A DNA stretch of 64,000 nt, taken from assembly GCA_018873245.2 (NCBI GenBank), contig JAEMBT020000009.1, positions 15,991,794 through 16,055,793 on the forward strand. The letters are read 5' to 3'. Under the pieces are notes generated by a model, which was not told where the DNA came from, made no database searches, and worked only from the letters and a program-made list of their open reading frames with translations. This stretch comes from Archegozetes longisetosus. Its lineage: Eukaryota; Arthropoda; Arachnida; Sarcoptiformes; Trhypochthoniidae. Positions 46,084 to 58,400 of the stretch are shown one piece after another. Position 1 is the stretch's first letter. Each line of letters begins with the position of its first letter. The position numbers and the translations under genes were made by a program.

Positions 46084-48114
46084 TTTGATATGAATAAATA
46101 AGCTTGCTTTGCATTCCCTCTTATTTTGAAAGTATATGAGTATGAATATGAAAAGTTGACATTTTGAATATTACTGTAATGTCTGTCACTATCCTATACT
46201 ACAAATGAAATAAGTCTATTCTTCTACGCTTATATTGACCAGCAGTACTCGTATAATCTAGTTTATTGTATATGCACCACAAATAAAATTAATTTATTTA
46301 GTAACTGCTAGTTCCAGCTCTTCTAACGATCACTTCAAATATAGTCATTTCGAAACCGATCGAAACTTTCTCTAGTCTACTCAGAATCTAAGAATCAATA
46401 AATATCTAAATCAAAATTAAGCCTTTTAAAATTCTAAAGCAAAGTTTTAAATTTTACTAAAATAGTTTCCTTTTATTTTGTAGATTTTAATTTTTATGAT
46501 TTATTTACAAATGAAACGAATGACATTAAAATGTCTCACAAATTCGAGTATTCGAATTTTGTAGTTAATGGATCATAAACTAATGCTTTAGCATTAAATC
46601 AATAAGTTTGAATTTAAACACATTATTTTATTTTCTTAAATTAAATATTTTTGAGGCAAATATTGTATAAAAATTTATTTCCATATTAATTAGTTTTGCA
46701 TTTGAGTTATTGACTGAATTTCATTATTCTAAAAATCGAAACTAATAAATAAATGATATCTTTATGAGATAATGAGTTTTCGGCCGGACTATAGCAAACG
46801 TGGACGGGTATGTTCCCGACGTCTTAGACGCATAAATTATACATCGTTGGACTCGTCTCGACCATATGAGTCGATTGAGACCATACTCGAGGTCATCTGA
46901 GGCTAACACGGAAATTCTAGTTTATTCGATCTAATAAGTCGAATTTCGACTCGAGCTTTATTTAACAAATAGAACATAGAAAACTGAAGATAAATTAAGC
47001 ATATATGACTTTAAGGTCACTTTCATGATCGCTACCACACCATTTCCATCTAATTTTTCAACGTATGTCCCCAATGTGGAAATATAAGTTATACATCATT
47101 GGAATCTTCCTGGCCATACTAATCAAATGAGCTCATACCTGAGACCATTCGAATTCATTTAACATTTAATGTTTACGACTTTGAATTTCGGGTTAAATCT
47201 AACACGGAGTGTATTTCAATTTAAAAATGTATAAGGTTAATCGCTTAAAATTTCAGACAATAACAGGGAAAAAATACTTAAAATCTTTATTCAATCTTAC
47301 TTTAACACTTAGAATTTTTAAATTTAATCATGTCATGACTATTAAGATCATAAAAAGGCTCAGAATCGAAGATTATCTCTAATCAGTGTATCACAGGATT
47401 ATTTTAACGTTATAATAGTTTTGTTAAAAGTGCGAATTTGATCTGTCTAAAATTATTTCAGCCAATTAATCTTATACATTTTAAAATTGAAATACACTCC
47501 GTGTTAGAGTTAACCCGAAATTCGAAATTCAAAGTCGTAGACATTAAAAAAAAAACTAGAATTTCCGTATTGACCTCAGATGACCTCGAGTATGATCTCA
47601 ATCGACTCGTATGGTCGAGACGAGTCCAACGATGTATAATTTATGCGTCTACGACGTCGGGAACATACCCGCCCACGTTTGCTATAGTCCGGCCAGAAAA
47701 AACCTTAACACTAAGCTATAACTCGGACAAATCGGATAAGGTTAGACTCAAATAAAACAAATATTATAATTAAATTTGACTTAGGTTGTAATGTTAATAA
47801 TTATTTGTCAGGCAGGTCTACGGCCGTCTCAGTCCCATCACTGCTACGGGCTATGAAAACAGCAAATTGAATAGTTGTTTAACTTGAAAAAGTTAAACAA
47901 ATAAAAAGTTGGGCAAAGCAAATGTTCAACCAATAGATGTCGTGGTAAGGAAGTGCTGTCAATTTTAGTTTTGCAATATTTTGGGTGTGTTTAGAGTCAC
48001 TATATGTGACTCATTATCGCAATTATTTTAATTTATAAATCAATTAGTAGTGAATTTCTAAAACTTATTAAACTAATTATTAGTTGAATTGGTCTTCAAC
48101 CAAACCTCAACACA
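46084..48114. other. Intergenic region between ionotropic receptor and ARP2
   Basis: Divergent promoter region. It is interrupted by the long-TIR element at 46783-47697. The remaining DNA is AT-rich; nothing else recognised. Confidence 0.6.
46783..47697. mobile_element. Long terminal-inverted-repeat element
   Basis: About 915 bp. Ends GGCCGGACTATAGCAAACGT and its inverse are nearly identical, and inversion extends about 140 bp (46783-46922 with 47557-47697). A second inverted pair lies inside (47165-47220 with 47485-47540). The left arm carries about 220 extra bp that look like a diverged second copy of the terminal sequence. The open frame at 47438-47755 is simply the arm read through. Superfamily unknown; no clear target duplication. 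Confidence 0.75.
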
Positions 48115-50136
48115 ATGGACAGCGAAGGACGAAAAATAATAGTTTGTGATAACGGAACAGGAGTAAGAATTGATGTCTTCTATTGATCTAACGATTGATA
48201 TATTGATTGAAATGATGTACTCATTTATCCCATCGTATAGTTCGTGAAGTGCGGATACGGTGGCTCTTCTGGATCTAACTTTCCATTACATACCTTCCCG
48301 TCAATTGTCGGCCGACCTATAATTCGTGCCGCACAAAGGATTGATGACATCGAAGTCAAAGTACGGCTTAAGACAATGATTTTTATCAATTAATCGCTTC
48401 TTTTCTCTCACTAACCAATCATTAATACATTGCTTATCATTCATTGAAATGATTTAATTTAATTCATTAATGCTTTCAATAACTCATTAAACACACTAAA
48501 AGAAAGAGGAATTGATTGAAGCTGTAAGACATTGTCTGCATTTATATTTCATTTCTAATGCAACAGTTCGCTAATAATGATTAACTTTATTTTTGAAATT
48601 TTAATTTTATTTAATTGATTGAATTGAATTTAGGATTTGATGGTTGGCGATGAGGCCAATAAATTGCGATCATTGCTCGAACTCTCGTATCCCATGGAAA
48701 ATGGTTTGTATTCTTCCAATATCTTGTATCACTTCAACTCTATTTGATAGTTATCTTTTTCACAAACAATCATTATATTAGTAGTTAGACTTTTTGTAGT
48801 CTCTTTGAATAACTTTGAAACTAATTTGATTTTATTGAAAGGAATTGTACGTAATTGGGAAGACATGTGTCACGTATGGGATTATACATTTTACACTCGT
48901 ATGGGTATTGACCCAAAAGACTGCAAAATCTTATTAACAGAGCCACCAATGAATCCAATAAATAATAGAAAGAAAATGTTTGAAGTCATGTTTGAGAAGT
49001 ACGGCTTTCATTCCACTTATATTGCAATCCAAGCTGTTCTCACACTATACGCACAGGGTATCAAACGTTCAATTTGAACCAATTGACCATATATTCAGTA
49101 ATTGTTTGTTTTGATAGGTCTTCTGACTGGCGTTGTCGTTGATATCGGCGATGGTGTCACTCATATATGTCCTGTTTATGAAGGATTTGCGTTACCTCAC
49201 CTGACACGACGACTAGACATTGCCGGACGAGAAGTGACTCGTTATCTCATTAAAGTATAAACAGCTTGAAATGTTTGTTATTCTGTTTAATTTTAACTAA
49301 TTTACAATTTTATAGTTGCTTTTGCTTCGTGGCTATGCCTTCAATCATACTGCAGACTTTGAGACGGTTCGAATGCTCAAAGAGAAGATGTGTTACATTG
49401 CATACAATTGTGAACAAGAACAGAGATTAGCTCAAGAGACCACTTACTTAACAGAACCTTACACTGTACGAAAAAAGTTGAATTCTAAGTCTATCTTTCA
49501 CTAATAAACTCAATTTGATTTATAGTTACCCGATGGTCGAGTGATAAAACTTGGCGGCGAACGCTTCGAAGCTCCCGAAGCATTATTCCAGCCGCATTTG
49601 GTCAACATTGAAGGACAAGGTATTGAACGCTTGAACTTAATCCTAGTTTGAGTTAATAGCAATAGAAATAGTGAAAAAACGTTATTTTAATGTATAGGTA
49701 TAGCGGAACTGCTGTTTTCAACGATAAATAGCGCCGACTTAGATATTAGGAGTGAATTATATAAACATATAGTATTGAGTGGTGGCTCTACTATGTATCC
49801 CGGATTACCCTCAAGGCTTGAAAGAGAATTGAAACAACTATATTTAGAACGAGTATTGAAAGGAGATGTGGAAAAACTCCAGGTATTCATTTTGCTTCTT
49901 TTATTTTCTTTTCTATTATTTCTTTCTTATTATAGAAATTCAAAATTCGTATCGAAGACCCTCCGCGGAGAAAGGATATGGTATTTATTGGTGGTGCTGT
50001 CTTGGCTGATGTCATGAAAGATAAGCCGCAATTTTGGCTTTCGAAACAACAATACCAAGAGATGGGTATCGATAGACTTCTTCAGATGAAATACGGAACT
50101 GGAACTAATAAATTCTATGACAATTCACACGATTGA
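48115..50136 (+). CDS. Arp2 (ACTR2): Actin-related protein 2, subunit of the Arp2/3 complex
   Basis: Nine exons: 48115-48162, 48241-48360, 48634-48703, 48842-49057, 49118-49254, 49316-49465, 49526-49619, 49698-49882 and 49936-50136 (1221 nt, 406 residues). Arp2 with Arp3 forms the pseudo-dimer that nucleates branched actin filaments. Conserved blocks: VCDNGTGFVKCGY (phosphate loop 1), [29 protein letters not shown] (phosphate loop 2), [61 protein letters not shown] and [20 protein letters not shown]. Length exceeds human ARP2 (394), mainly through a longer C-terminal tail ending NKFYDNSHD. Introns are short. It converges on PGAP3, with stops 307 bp apart. Confidence 0.97.
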
Positions 50137-50442
50137 ATATTCCAGCGAATTCGTTTGCAATAATTATGTTAAGCAAAGTACGAAATTGAGTAAATATTAT
50201 ATATTTATTATAATTTTTTTAATATTCAAATTTATTAAATTAAAACTTTATGAATGACTTGATTTGTGTAAATAACTGTTGTAAAATTGGCTAAAAATTC
50301 ATAATTGTTTACTTTGTACATTTGTCTAAACTTCTATTACTATCGGGAAGTATTGTGACTATCGAAGTACTTCTACTTTTTGGCAATAACTAATTGAAGA
50401 CTTAAATTTCAAGTGACTTAAAAAATTGGCGAAATATGAAAT

Positions 50443-51826
50443 TTACGTGCAGTCAATTGTATTGTTCTTTTTATTATCACAGTTTTGTTTATTTTCGGGT
50501 CTATAGTTTGCCTCATCTGTTAAGTAACTATAAAAAAGAAACCACAAGAAAGACATAAAAAAGTTATTTAAACAATTGATATGATAAATACCTAAACCAA
50601 ATAAGAGGTATTGGAATGGTTCCGAAATGCCATAAAGAGTGCGCGTCAAATACGAAACCTATCGGTGGAAAGTCATTAACTTCTAATAATAATAACAAAT
50701 TCAACAGTAATAAACTTGTGACACATTTCCAAATGTGTTTTCCTTTATGTCGATTAGTAAAGCTCCACAACAGCCAACCGACTGAACTCAAAACACCTGT
50801 TATAACAATTTCATAACCAATTACAAGATTTTGTAACTTCTCTGTGATTTCAGTGATGGGAAGCGAGGCATAAAATTTTTGCTTTACCTGTAATGACGTT
50901 GACTTTCATATTATAGCCATAGTCGAAATGAATGTAAAATAAATAATGAATGTGATACAGAAAGAAAGCTATAAAAGGCATTGAAATCGCGATGTGAGCC
51001 TTTGAATCGATCTTGCCAATTATTTGATTATCTAAGACATGAGCGGTTATGGCGAAGAGTGAATATATGACTACAGAATAGGCTGAAAAGTAGTCCAATT
51101 TCTAGAATCAAAACGACATAAACGGATTGATTAGAACTCAATACTTCTGTGTTAAAGACATACTTCAGTGATGGGTGTTTCGTGAATGTGAAAAATAGTT
51201 GACCAGAACCAAGCATTGATAGCTAAGGCAGCTTGGATTGTCCAAACAATCAAATATGGATCACTTTTGATACTGTTCTTATACTTTTTCCATCCATAGT
51301 AATTAGTGTATAGATTGAAGAGAGAGAATACGACAGATGCCGGCTCTTGAATACCCCAAATTCTGATGAAACTCCACTATTGAAAAGAAATTCAAACTTC
51401 TATTATTGTAATTTGGTTTAAGTGGTTTTAACTAATTTCTGCTTTGAATTAATGCTTGTATGGCAAACAAACTAAAGATCTAAAGAGAGATCAGAAGTGA
51501 TAAAAAAAGTAAAGATAAGTTAGAGAAAGTACTTTTCCATAGAACTGAGGCAATTGATTATAATTGAGTCCAGAATGGATTAATTGATTAATAGTAATCC
51601 ATTGACATTGATGTTTACATTCTTCATAACAATCCCAACCAATGAGTTGCATATAAAGCGGTTGTCTCTCACGAAACAATTCTATCAAATCACTATTTGA
51701 ACAGTTATTTCGTAGACAACTATCATAACAATTCCTAAAAAGAGGTAAACGATCTCCAATTGAAGACAAACATGAATTAATAGTTATGATTACTATAAAT
51801 GATAGTAAAAGTATTTGATTAAACAT
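50443..51826 (-). CDS. PGAP3: Post-GPI attachment to proteins factor 3 (GPI fatty-acid remodelling)
   Basis: Five exons: 51826-51533, 51376-51164, 51101-50888, 50841-50592 and 50527-50443 (1056 nt, 351 residues). PGAP3 acts in the Golgi, removing the unsaturated sn-2 acyl chain from GPI anchors so they enter lipid rafts. A signal peptide (LLLSFIVIITINSCLSS) leads to a Cys-rich lumenal domain (GDRLPLFRNCYDSCLRNNCS, QPLYMQLIGWDCYEECKHQC, LPQFYGK). Seven or so membrane segments follow. Hydrolase-like polar residues of the CREST family are present: STIFHIHETPITEKLDYFSA and FVFDAHSLWHFGTIPIPL. Length is close to human (320). The intron between exons 3 and 4 (46 bp) is very short. The last exon is a polar tail ending NTIDCT. 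Confidence 0.93.
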
Positions 51827-52545
51827 TTGATGAGATCAATATTAAAGTACTAAATGTTTTCAAATTATAGTCGGAAGTAATGGAAGTAATGTTCGGACAT
51901 TTTAGTTATGAGATAATTGGATTCAACTCTGATTAGGAGTGGAGATAAATATTATAATTATATTGAAAATATGTAAATATTCTAAACAAGTTCATTATAA
52001 GGAGTTTTAATTAAAGTTTAATTCAATACTTAATGGATATAAACGTTTTATTTAAACAAATTTAATTTAAAATTTCAATTGAATTAACTTTTATTCGATT
52101 AAAGTTTGAATATTTAGCTTAATATTCAATATATTTAGTCATATGTTTTGTAAATAAAACCGTAATTATTGTCAGTTTGAGTTATGAAAACATTGAATTA
52201 TCGCATTGCTAAGCATTTTGTTCATGAATTATGCGCTGAATAACACAAGATATGTGACCGAAACCAATGCACACAATAATCATTCAGTAATTGTTGTCAT
52301 TTCAACATCTGTTTTCTTTACATCTGTTCTATGTTAATGTCAGCTAATTATTAATAATTAGTTAGTTAGTTAGTTCAATATTTGATGCAATTTTATTAAA
52401 TGCGAATATATTTCCCATTCAATTGATTTAAATACACATAAAACGTGTTAAGACATATGACAACAAATTAAGGAAAAAGTGTTATAAATATTTAATTCAA
52501 TATTAATATAAATAATATTCAAATCAATTATTAATAAACGGATTG
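51827..52545. other. Upstream region of divergent PGAP3 and Rab-like genes
   Basis: 0.7 kb, strongly AT-rich, with a small TTAG repeat near 52355-52375. No specific regulatory element recognised. Confidence 0.5.
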
Positions 52546-53178
52546 ATGGCATCCGTTTCAATACCAGAGTTCAAAGTGATATTATGTGGAGAATACGGAG
52601 TGGGTAAGACATCACTCTTTCGAAGATATACCACAAATACCTTCATTGAGACAACAAACATGTCAACCATTAAGTCAAGACAATCCACTTTAGGGATGGA
52701 TCACTTCAGCAGAAAGTTTGAAGTCAATGGACTCAAGACCATCAAAATGCAATTGTGGGACACCGGAGGACTGGAACGTGTCGCCAGTATTACTAATTCT
52801 TATTATAAGTTTGCCGAAGCAGCTCTTCTTGTTTTTAGTTTGGATTCGTTGGATTCGTTTCACTGCTTATCTCAACATTTACTCGAAATCTTGAGTTTAG
52901 CAGAAAATGCCAAAATCTTTTTGATTGGAAACAAGAAGGACTTAACACATGAAGTACAAGACACTGACATCGAATTATTTATTGAGCAGTTCCCGAAATT
53001 TAATGGTATTTTTAAGATTAGTTGTAAGACAAACGAAGGCGTTCAAGAGATGTTTAATGAAATCGTAGAGAAGTTGGCGTCCAGTAATTATAAGAATAAT
53101 TTCGATGCTTTCAAATTACATCAAAATGAGATTTCTTTTCATGAAGACAACCAAAGCTCTTGTTGTGGAACCAAATAA
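52546..53178 (+). CDS. Rab-like small GTPase with Gly-Leu in the DTAGQ motif, intronless
   Basis: 210 residues from the ATG at 52546 (the TTG before it is not the start). Ras-superfamily motifs: P-loop GEYGVGKT (15-22), switch I Thr near 48 (STLG), switch II WDTGGLER (71-78), NKKD (129-132) and SCK (159-161). A C-terminal CCGTK supplies the double cysteine used for geranylgeranylation in Rab proteins, so membrane association is expected. In most Rabs the switch II reads WDTAGQE; here Ala is Gly and the catalytic Gln is Leu, the change that impairs GTP hydrolysis in many GTPases. SITNSYYKFAEAALLVFSLD fits a Rab-like protein, but I cannot assign the subfamily. A single exon; role probably in vesicle traffic. 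Confidence 0.88.
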   Translation: MASVSIPEFKVILCGEYGVGKTSLFRRYTTNTFIETTNMSTIKSRQSTLGMDHFSRKFEVNGLKTIKMQLWDTGGLERVASITNSYYKFAEAALLVFSLDSLDSFHCLSQHLLEILSLAENAKIFLIGNKKDLTHEVQDTDIELFIEQFPKFNGIFKISCKTNEGVQEMFNEIVEKLASSNYKNNFDAFKLHQNEISFHEDNQSSCCGTK

Positions 53179-54828
53179 TCTACTTTTCATCATTCACATC
53201 CTGTTTACTAATTTTCGCTTTTGTTTAGATTTTAATCTAATTTTTTCTTGAGTTATAATTGTTTTGTTATTTTGTTTGAATAATCATTGAAAATGTGATT
53301 AACTTTTATAACAAATAGCTTCCATTTGCCAATTGAGGACAAACCTCTAGATTATCGATGGACTGAGTGTGTTGATTCCGTATCTGATCTCCATTTGATT
53401 ATATTTTCAATTATAAAGTGCTCAATGTTTGGAGATATTCAATGGACAGATACAATTTAGATCTTGATTGACAAATTCAATTTTACATTGACACCTATTT
53501 TGTCATTGATACGAAAACTTGTTATATATATAAGTATAAAACTAACTGATTGTATTGAATTTGATTTATACATCAATTTAATGTAATCTCAATGAGTAAA
53601 GGTATGATTGATAGAAGTCAATTATTAGTCAACTTTGATTTGATTATTTCATTAATTATCATATAGTGAAATGAGTTTTTAAGTCTAGTCACCTTTTAAT
53701 CACTCTTAATCTTTTGTCAGTTAAGAAACATTTTTTCAGTTAAAGTACAGAATAGTAATCAATTCTAAGATGTCTTTATGAAATATGAATGAAGGTAAAA
53801 CTAATTTTTCATCAATAAGTCAAATAATAAGTCTGTTTTGAAGTTTATTGTAATTAAAGCATATCTTCAATGTTAGTAAAATGAATCAAATAAGTGAATT
53901 AAGTCACATTTCAGTCACATTTTCGTTACCTTTCATGAAATGAATTTCTAACATATGTGAAGAAATGATTAGTTGCAAAAACAGACTATTACACAAACTG
54001 ATTTGACTAATTAACGAATAATCAGTTTTATTTTGATTCATATTTTGATAAAGACATCTCAAAATTGATATCTTATCAGTAGCACTTTCTGTACTACTAA
54101 CTCTTAAACACTCTTGAACTATTAATTTGTTTTCGTTTGAGTTTATCTATAGACCCAACCGATTAATGAATCAATTCTAACTCTTTTAAACTTTAATGAT
54201 AGTCCAAATTTGTTGTGTGTTATGTGTAAGATAATGCATTACAGATAAGATATTTTTGAAATATTTAGAGATTATATGAAAGGACTATATTGTTGTAAAG
54301 TTTATGTGTAGGGCCGAATGTAATTCGGAAACACAGAATTCAAGATAAGTATTTGGAGTTAATTATAAAAGTGATTTTAATGCTACTTATCGTTGGCTTA
54401 AAGTATAGCATAGTTTAACACAGTTTAGTCTTACGTAGTCATCTAAGCTCATATGAGCACAACAATGTTCTTGCAATACAAGACACTGATTCCAAATATT
54501 TTCAATCACTTACTTTGAGGGAAAGTTGAATTGACCTGAACTGGAACTGATTTGAATACTAATAACACACTTGATTACTCTTCTAAAAGCTACTCTCAAC
54601 TAAATATTGACTTGTATACCAAATTGAATAAAACTGATCAATCAATAAGCTCTAATAAGCTGGTCATACATATGAAATTGTTGTCTTGATTAATAAAAGA
54701 ATTGCAAATTGCATCTCTAAACTCATATATTGAGTTCAACTTTACTTTCATGTTTCGCATCGATCAGGTGTGGAGAAAAGTAAAGTTTAAAACAAAAGAT
54801 AAATTGATCGCACAAACAAGTCAAGCTT

Positions 54829-54914
54829 AAAAATAGTGTTTAAAAAGTTTTAAAATAGTGTTTAAAAAGTTTTAAAATAGTGTTTAAAAAGTTTAGAAAT
54901 AGTGTTTAAAAAGT
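54829..54914. repeat. 22-bp tandem repeat, four copies
   Basis: Units of AAAATAGTGTTTAAAAAGTT(TT), nearly identical. Confidence 0.85.
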
Positions 54915-55179
54915 GAGTGGAACCAAATGTTTAGAAAATCAATTGATTAGTTAAACGTTTTTTTGTTAAACTTTAGTTTTCGATAAAAATAATAATCAAT
55001 ATATATGATCAAGTATCTGATTCCTAAATACTATTTCTGAAAGGTTCAATTTGATTGATCAACACCTGAATCGATGACTAACTAGTTTAGGATATGATAA
55101 AAATATAAAAATATAAGAAATTAAGGAGACAATTGCTATAGTGTTAAGTCCAGCCTTAAGGGATTTCTCTTTAAATCCT

Positions 55180-55245
55180 TGCGAAATTGCTGTGAAATTC
55201 TTGTGAAATTTTTGTGAAATTCTTATGAAATTATTGTGAAATTCC
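55180..55245. repeat. 12-bp tandem repeat, about five copies
   Basis: Units TTGTGAAATTCT with small changes. Non-coding. Confidence 0.75.
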
Positions 55246-55341
55246 TGATTCAAATAAGCACATAAGAGAAGCGCACTTGCAATAATGTAGGACTTTTGCC
55301 TGAAGAGCAGACTTACCAAACGCACTAAAAACTTTCATATG

Positions 55342-55417
55342 GTCGCTTTGGAACTACACTGCCGTATCTGGTGATGTTATTCCAATAAGAAATACAACAG
55401 TATAGTACCAAAGCGAC
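55342..55417. mobile_element. Short hairpin MITE, family C (copy 2)
   Basis: 76 bp with arms GTCGCTTTGGAACTACACTG and (inverted) GTCGCTTTGGTACTATACTG and a loop containing GATGTTATTCCAATAAGAAA. Same family as 40782-40853. Confidence 0.7.
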
Positions 55418-55643
55418 AATATGATAATATGAGCTCGAGTTGGAACAACAAAACACAACACAATAGAATGCGGTCTGCATTATTGTGACTCGAGTTGAAA
55501 TTGATGAATACCTAACCAAACTTACTATGTAAATAAGTTAAGTTAGAGCTATGTAGCTTCTCATCGCACTTCTGCAATAATACTAAACTAAATTCTGCAG
55601 CACGAGTGCACGACACAAATAACATGCAGCTGATTGTAATCAA

Positions 55644-55798
55644 GTGGGATATAGTCTACTACGAGGTATAATATAAACATTTTGACAAATTATTTGGTTT
55701 GCAGACTATGCATACTATCCCAAATAGTCAACTTGAGCTATTATCAATGGATTTCTGGTGAATTAGGCTGTTCATTATAACGAGAGGCGAGTATATCG
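55644..55798 (+). mobile_element. Interspersed repeat, family A (copy 2)
   Basis: 155-bp block similar throughout to 1751-1905, starting GTGGGATATAGT and ending CGAGAGGCGAGTATAT. Non-coding. Confidence 0.6.
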
Positions 55799-56072
55799 CT
55801 ATTGGAACGTTTTATCGGATCTTCATAATAAAAGTTTGCAATTAAGTCAAATGAGAAAGTCATTTCTAAACAATATAATAACTGAACTCACTAATTGTTA
55901 AGCATGCAAGTATTCACTTTTGTTCACATTATCGCTTATTACAGATTTCAAAATAATAGTACTTAAATAAGGAGATTATTTTCAAATTAAGCATAATCCG
56001 AATAGAGGCGATGTGATTATTACTATCAATTTGTCAGAATAACTAAAGTAAAAAGGTTACAAAGAGACTCTG

Positions 56073-56152
56073 AAGACAATTCTGAGGCAAAATTCTGAAG
56101 ACAATTCTGAGGCAAAATTCTGAAGACAATTCTGAGGCAAAATTCTGAAGAC
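56073..56152. repeat. 25-bp tandem repeat, three copies
   Basis: Three identical units of AAGACAATTCTGAGGCAAAA plus TTCTG, followed by the start of a fourth. Confidence 0.9.
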
Positions 56153-57305
56153 CCTATATAAGGCTAGTACAGTTAAAACTTTGTTAATCGTCTATAAGCG
56201 ACGAAAGTGATGTGTTTGGATTTATCTAAACAGTTATTCATGCATTTATTTGAGTAGACTTATTAAGAAAAGCACATTATGTGTTGTATTAATAGATAAG
56301 AGCGTATGTGAGGAAATGTGCCTTAAAAGCATAAGAACGAGTCCTCCTTCACACGCTAACAGTATCTGTCGCAGATTATTAAGCTTTAGGGTGTATAGTA
56401 AATGGAACAAAAAACAAGCATAGATACGGAAATCAACTGATGGAGAGCTGATTGCTATACTTTAGGAATGATCGTCTATTAAACGTTAGATTACACTTGC
56501 ATTGATTTGTATATATATTTAGATAGATATATCAATTGAGCATTAGATACATGATTACTCCAGTTGCTATGCGTGCTTTTTGTTCAGTTGGGAACACTAT
56601 ATTCCTATTACTATTCCTATTCCAGTCTAAGTACTCAAAACTAGTTCCTAATCCTTGAATTAGTTGTGCAAAAATTGGTTCAAGTATTTAATTACCAGCT
56701 TTTGAAAAAATAAAATAAATTGATTGCAGCAAAAAAGATCAATACGTGAGCAATAAGTCTGATAATACTTGAGCTCATTATATTTTATGCATTGCACTTA
56801 AGTTCGGACATATTCAATGCAGAGTTTTATGATTTATGGACTCAAGAGAGTAATAGCTTAAGATTCGTCATTAGAGACTACTTTAAAACTAGTTTAACAG
56901 AATTATCAGCTTTTCAAACTACCTCTTACGGTACACTGTTGGGCCGCGAAGTTAGCAAATTAAACATTTGATTCGATGGGGATCACGTGATAAGCTCCGT
57001 ATAATTGGTCTGCTATATGGAAATGGGCCGCGAAACGGAAACATTTGCAAACTACTGACGCAAAGAATAGTCATTAAAGATAAATAAGCAAAAAGCTCCC
57101 AAGGATTAAATTACGCAGTTATCTGCACAAGAAATTCGACACATTCATTATTAGATATCAAACATTTTGATCAGTAAATGTTCTTTTAATGGCCAGTTAC
57201 TAATTTTCGGCAATACAATTGTGTTACCTCGAGTCCTGAGGTGGCAGTGGCTCGGAAGATATTAGTCTTTTGTTAGTGCGATTACCACAGACCGAGTTTT
57301 TGGTG

Positions 57306-57306
<1 letters not shown>

Positions 57307-57347
<41 letters not shown>
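57307..57347. repeat. (CA)n microsatellite
   Basis: About 20 uninterrupted CA dinucleotides. Confidence 0.95.
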
Positions 57348-57348
<1 letters not shown>

Positions 57349-58004
57349 ACGTATATATTAATCGGCCTGAGAATTCAATCTATTCTTAGCTATTGATTGG
57401 TTTATCTAATTGATAGCAATAGTAACACAAAACGAGTTACAATTGAGAGAAGAAACTTATTTATCTTAATTAATCGCAAGAATTGGAGTGAAATAGTGAG
57501 TTAGGTAATGAGAAGAAGATATTTAAAAAGTTAATTGAGAAGAAAATAAGCTTTTAGTGGTGAAAGCTTTATTCAGTTAAAGCGGATATTATTTATTGAT
57601 CTAAACATTAGTATTGAACGCATTTTATCAAATATAATCATCTATTATATATTGAGTAGAAATTTCTTTTAGCCAGCATAATATAAACTTAATTTTTACT
57701 CTGTATTAATTTGGAGCGTTTCCGTCGCCCAACTTATTGTCAAGTGACGTTTTCTAATTTTAGTAATGTTTCAACAATTCGCATTTCATGTAAAGATAGT
57801 ATATATAGACATAAAACGTGTATAGCATTGTTTGATATAAGCGTAAGGCATGACATAAGCAGAGTATGTCATATTGCATATAAGCGTAAGGTATAGCACA
57901 CAAGCGTAAGGTATGCCATACCTGTATATTTTAGTAGAATGAGAGTTTGCTTTTCTATGTGAATACATCTATAATAATAGTTGAGTCTATTCTGTGGATT
58001 CTGT

Positions 58005-58099
58005 GTATTTCGTGCATTCAGTGCATAGAGAGCATTGAGTAGATTGAGTGGATCGGCGTATTCCGTGCATTCAGTACATTGAGTGGATCGGTGTATTCC
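58005..58099. repeat. Imperfect tandem repeat, 40-50 bp unit
   Basis: Two to three units containing GTATTCCGTGCATTCAGT and GAGTGGATCGG. Non-coding. Confidence 0.65.
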
Positions 58100-58400
58100 T
58101 TTATTCTTGTACGTTGGTGTTGAATCTAATGATTTTTTGCTAAAAGTATGTCATGCACTCTTCATGATTTTCAAAACGATGAATGCGTACACATAAGCGA
58201 AGGCAATCACAGCATATCCACATTTGACAACATCTCTAAACTACTTCGATCGCCATTATTCATATCTCATTTTAAACAAGTCAGCGCCAGTTTTCTTTAA
58301 TTTTCATCAGTTTTTCTATTCTTACGAGAAATGCCTAAAAGCTGGTTAAAAGTTTTTGTGATAGTCAGATCTTTGGTGTACCTGAAGCGCAACTGACAAC

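Larger units (their letters stand above)
53179..58400. other. Gene-poor region upstream of the RhoGAP exons
   Basis: 5.2 kb with several minisatellites, an AC microsatellite and copies of repeat families A and C. No exon recognised. It may be an intron of the RhoGAP gene, whose F-BAR-coding exons, if present, must lie further upstream or were missed here. Confidence 0.55.

Noticed and set aside
47438..47755. 105-residue open frame on the plus strand
   Set aside because: It lies almost wholly within the right arm of the long-TIR element and its inverse copy is not open; no family similarity.
55059..55519. Two minus-strand frames (88 and 64 codons) with hydrophobic residues
   Set aside because: They overlap the 12-bp repeat and the hairpin element; no family similarity.
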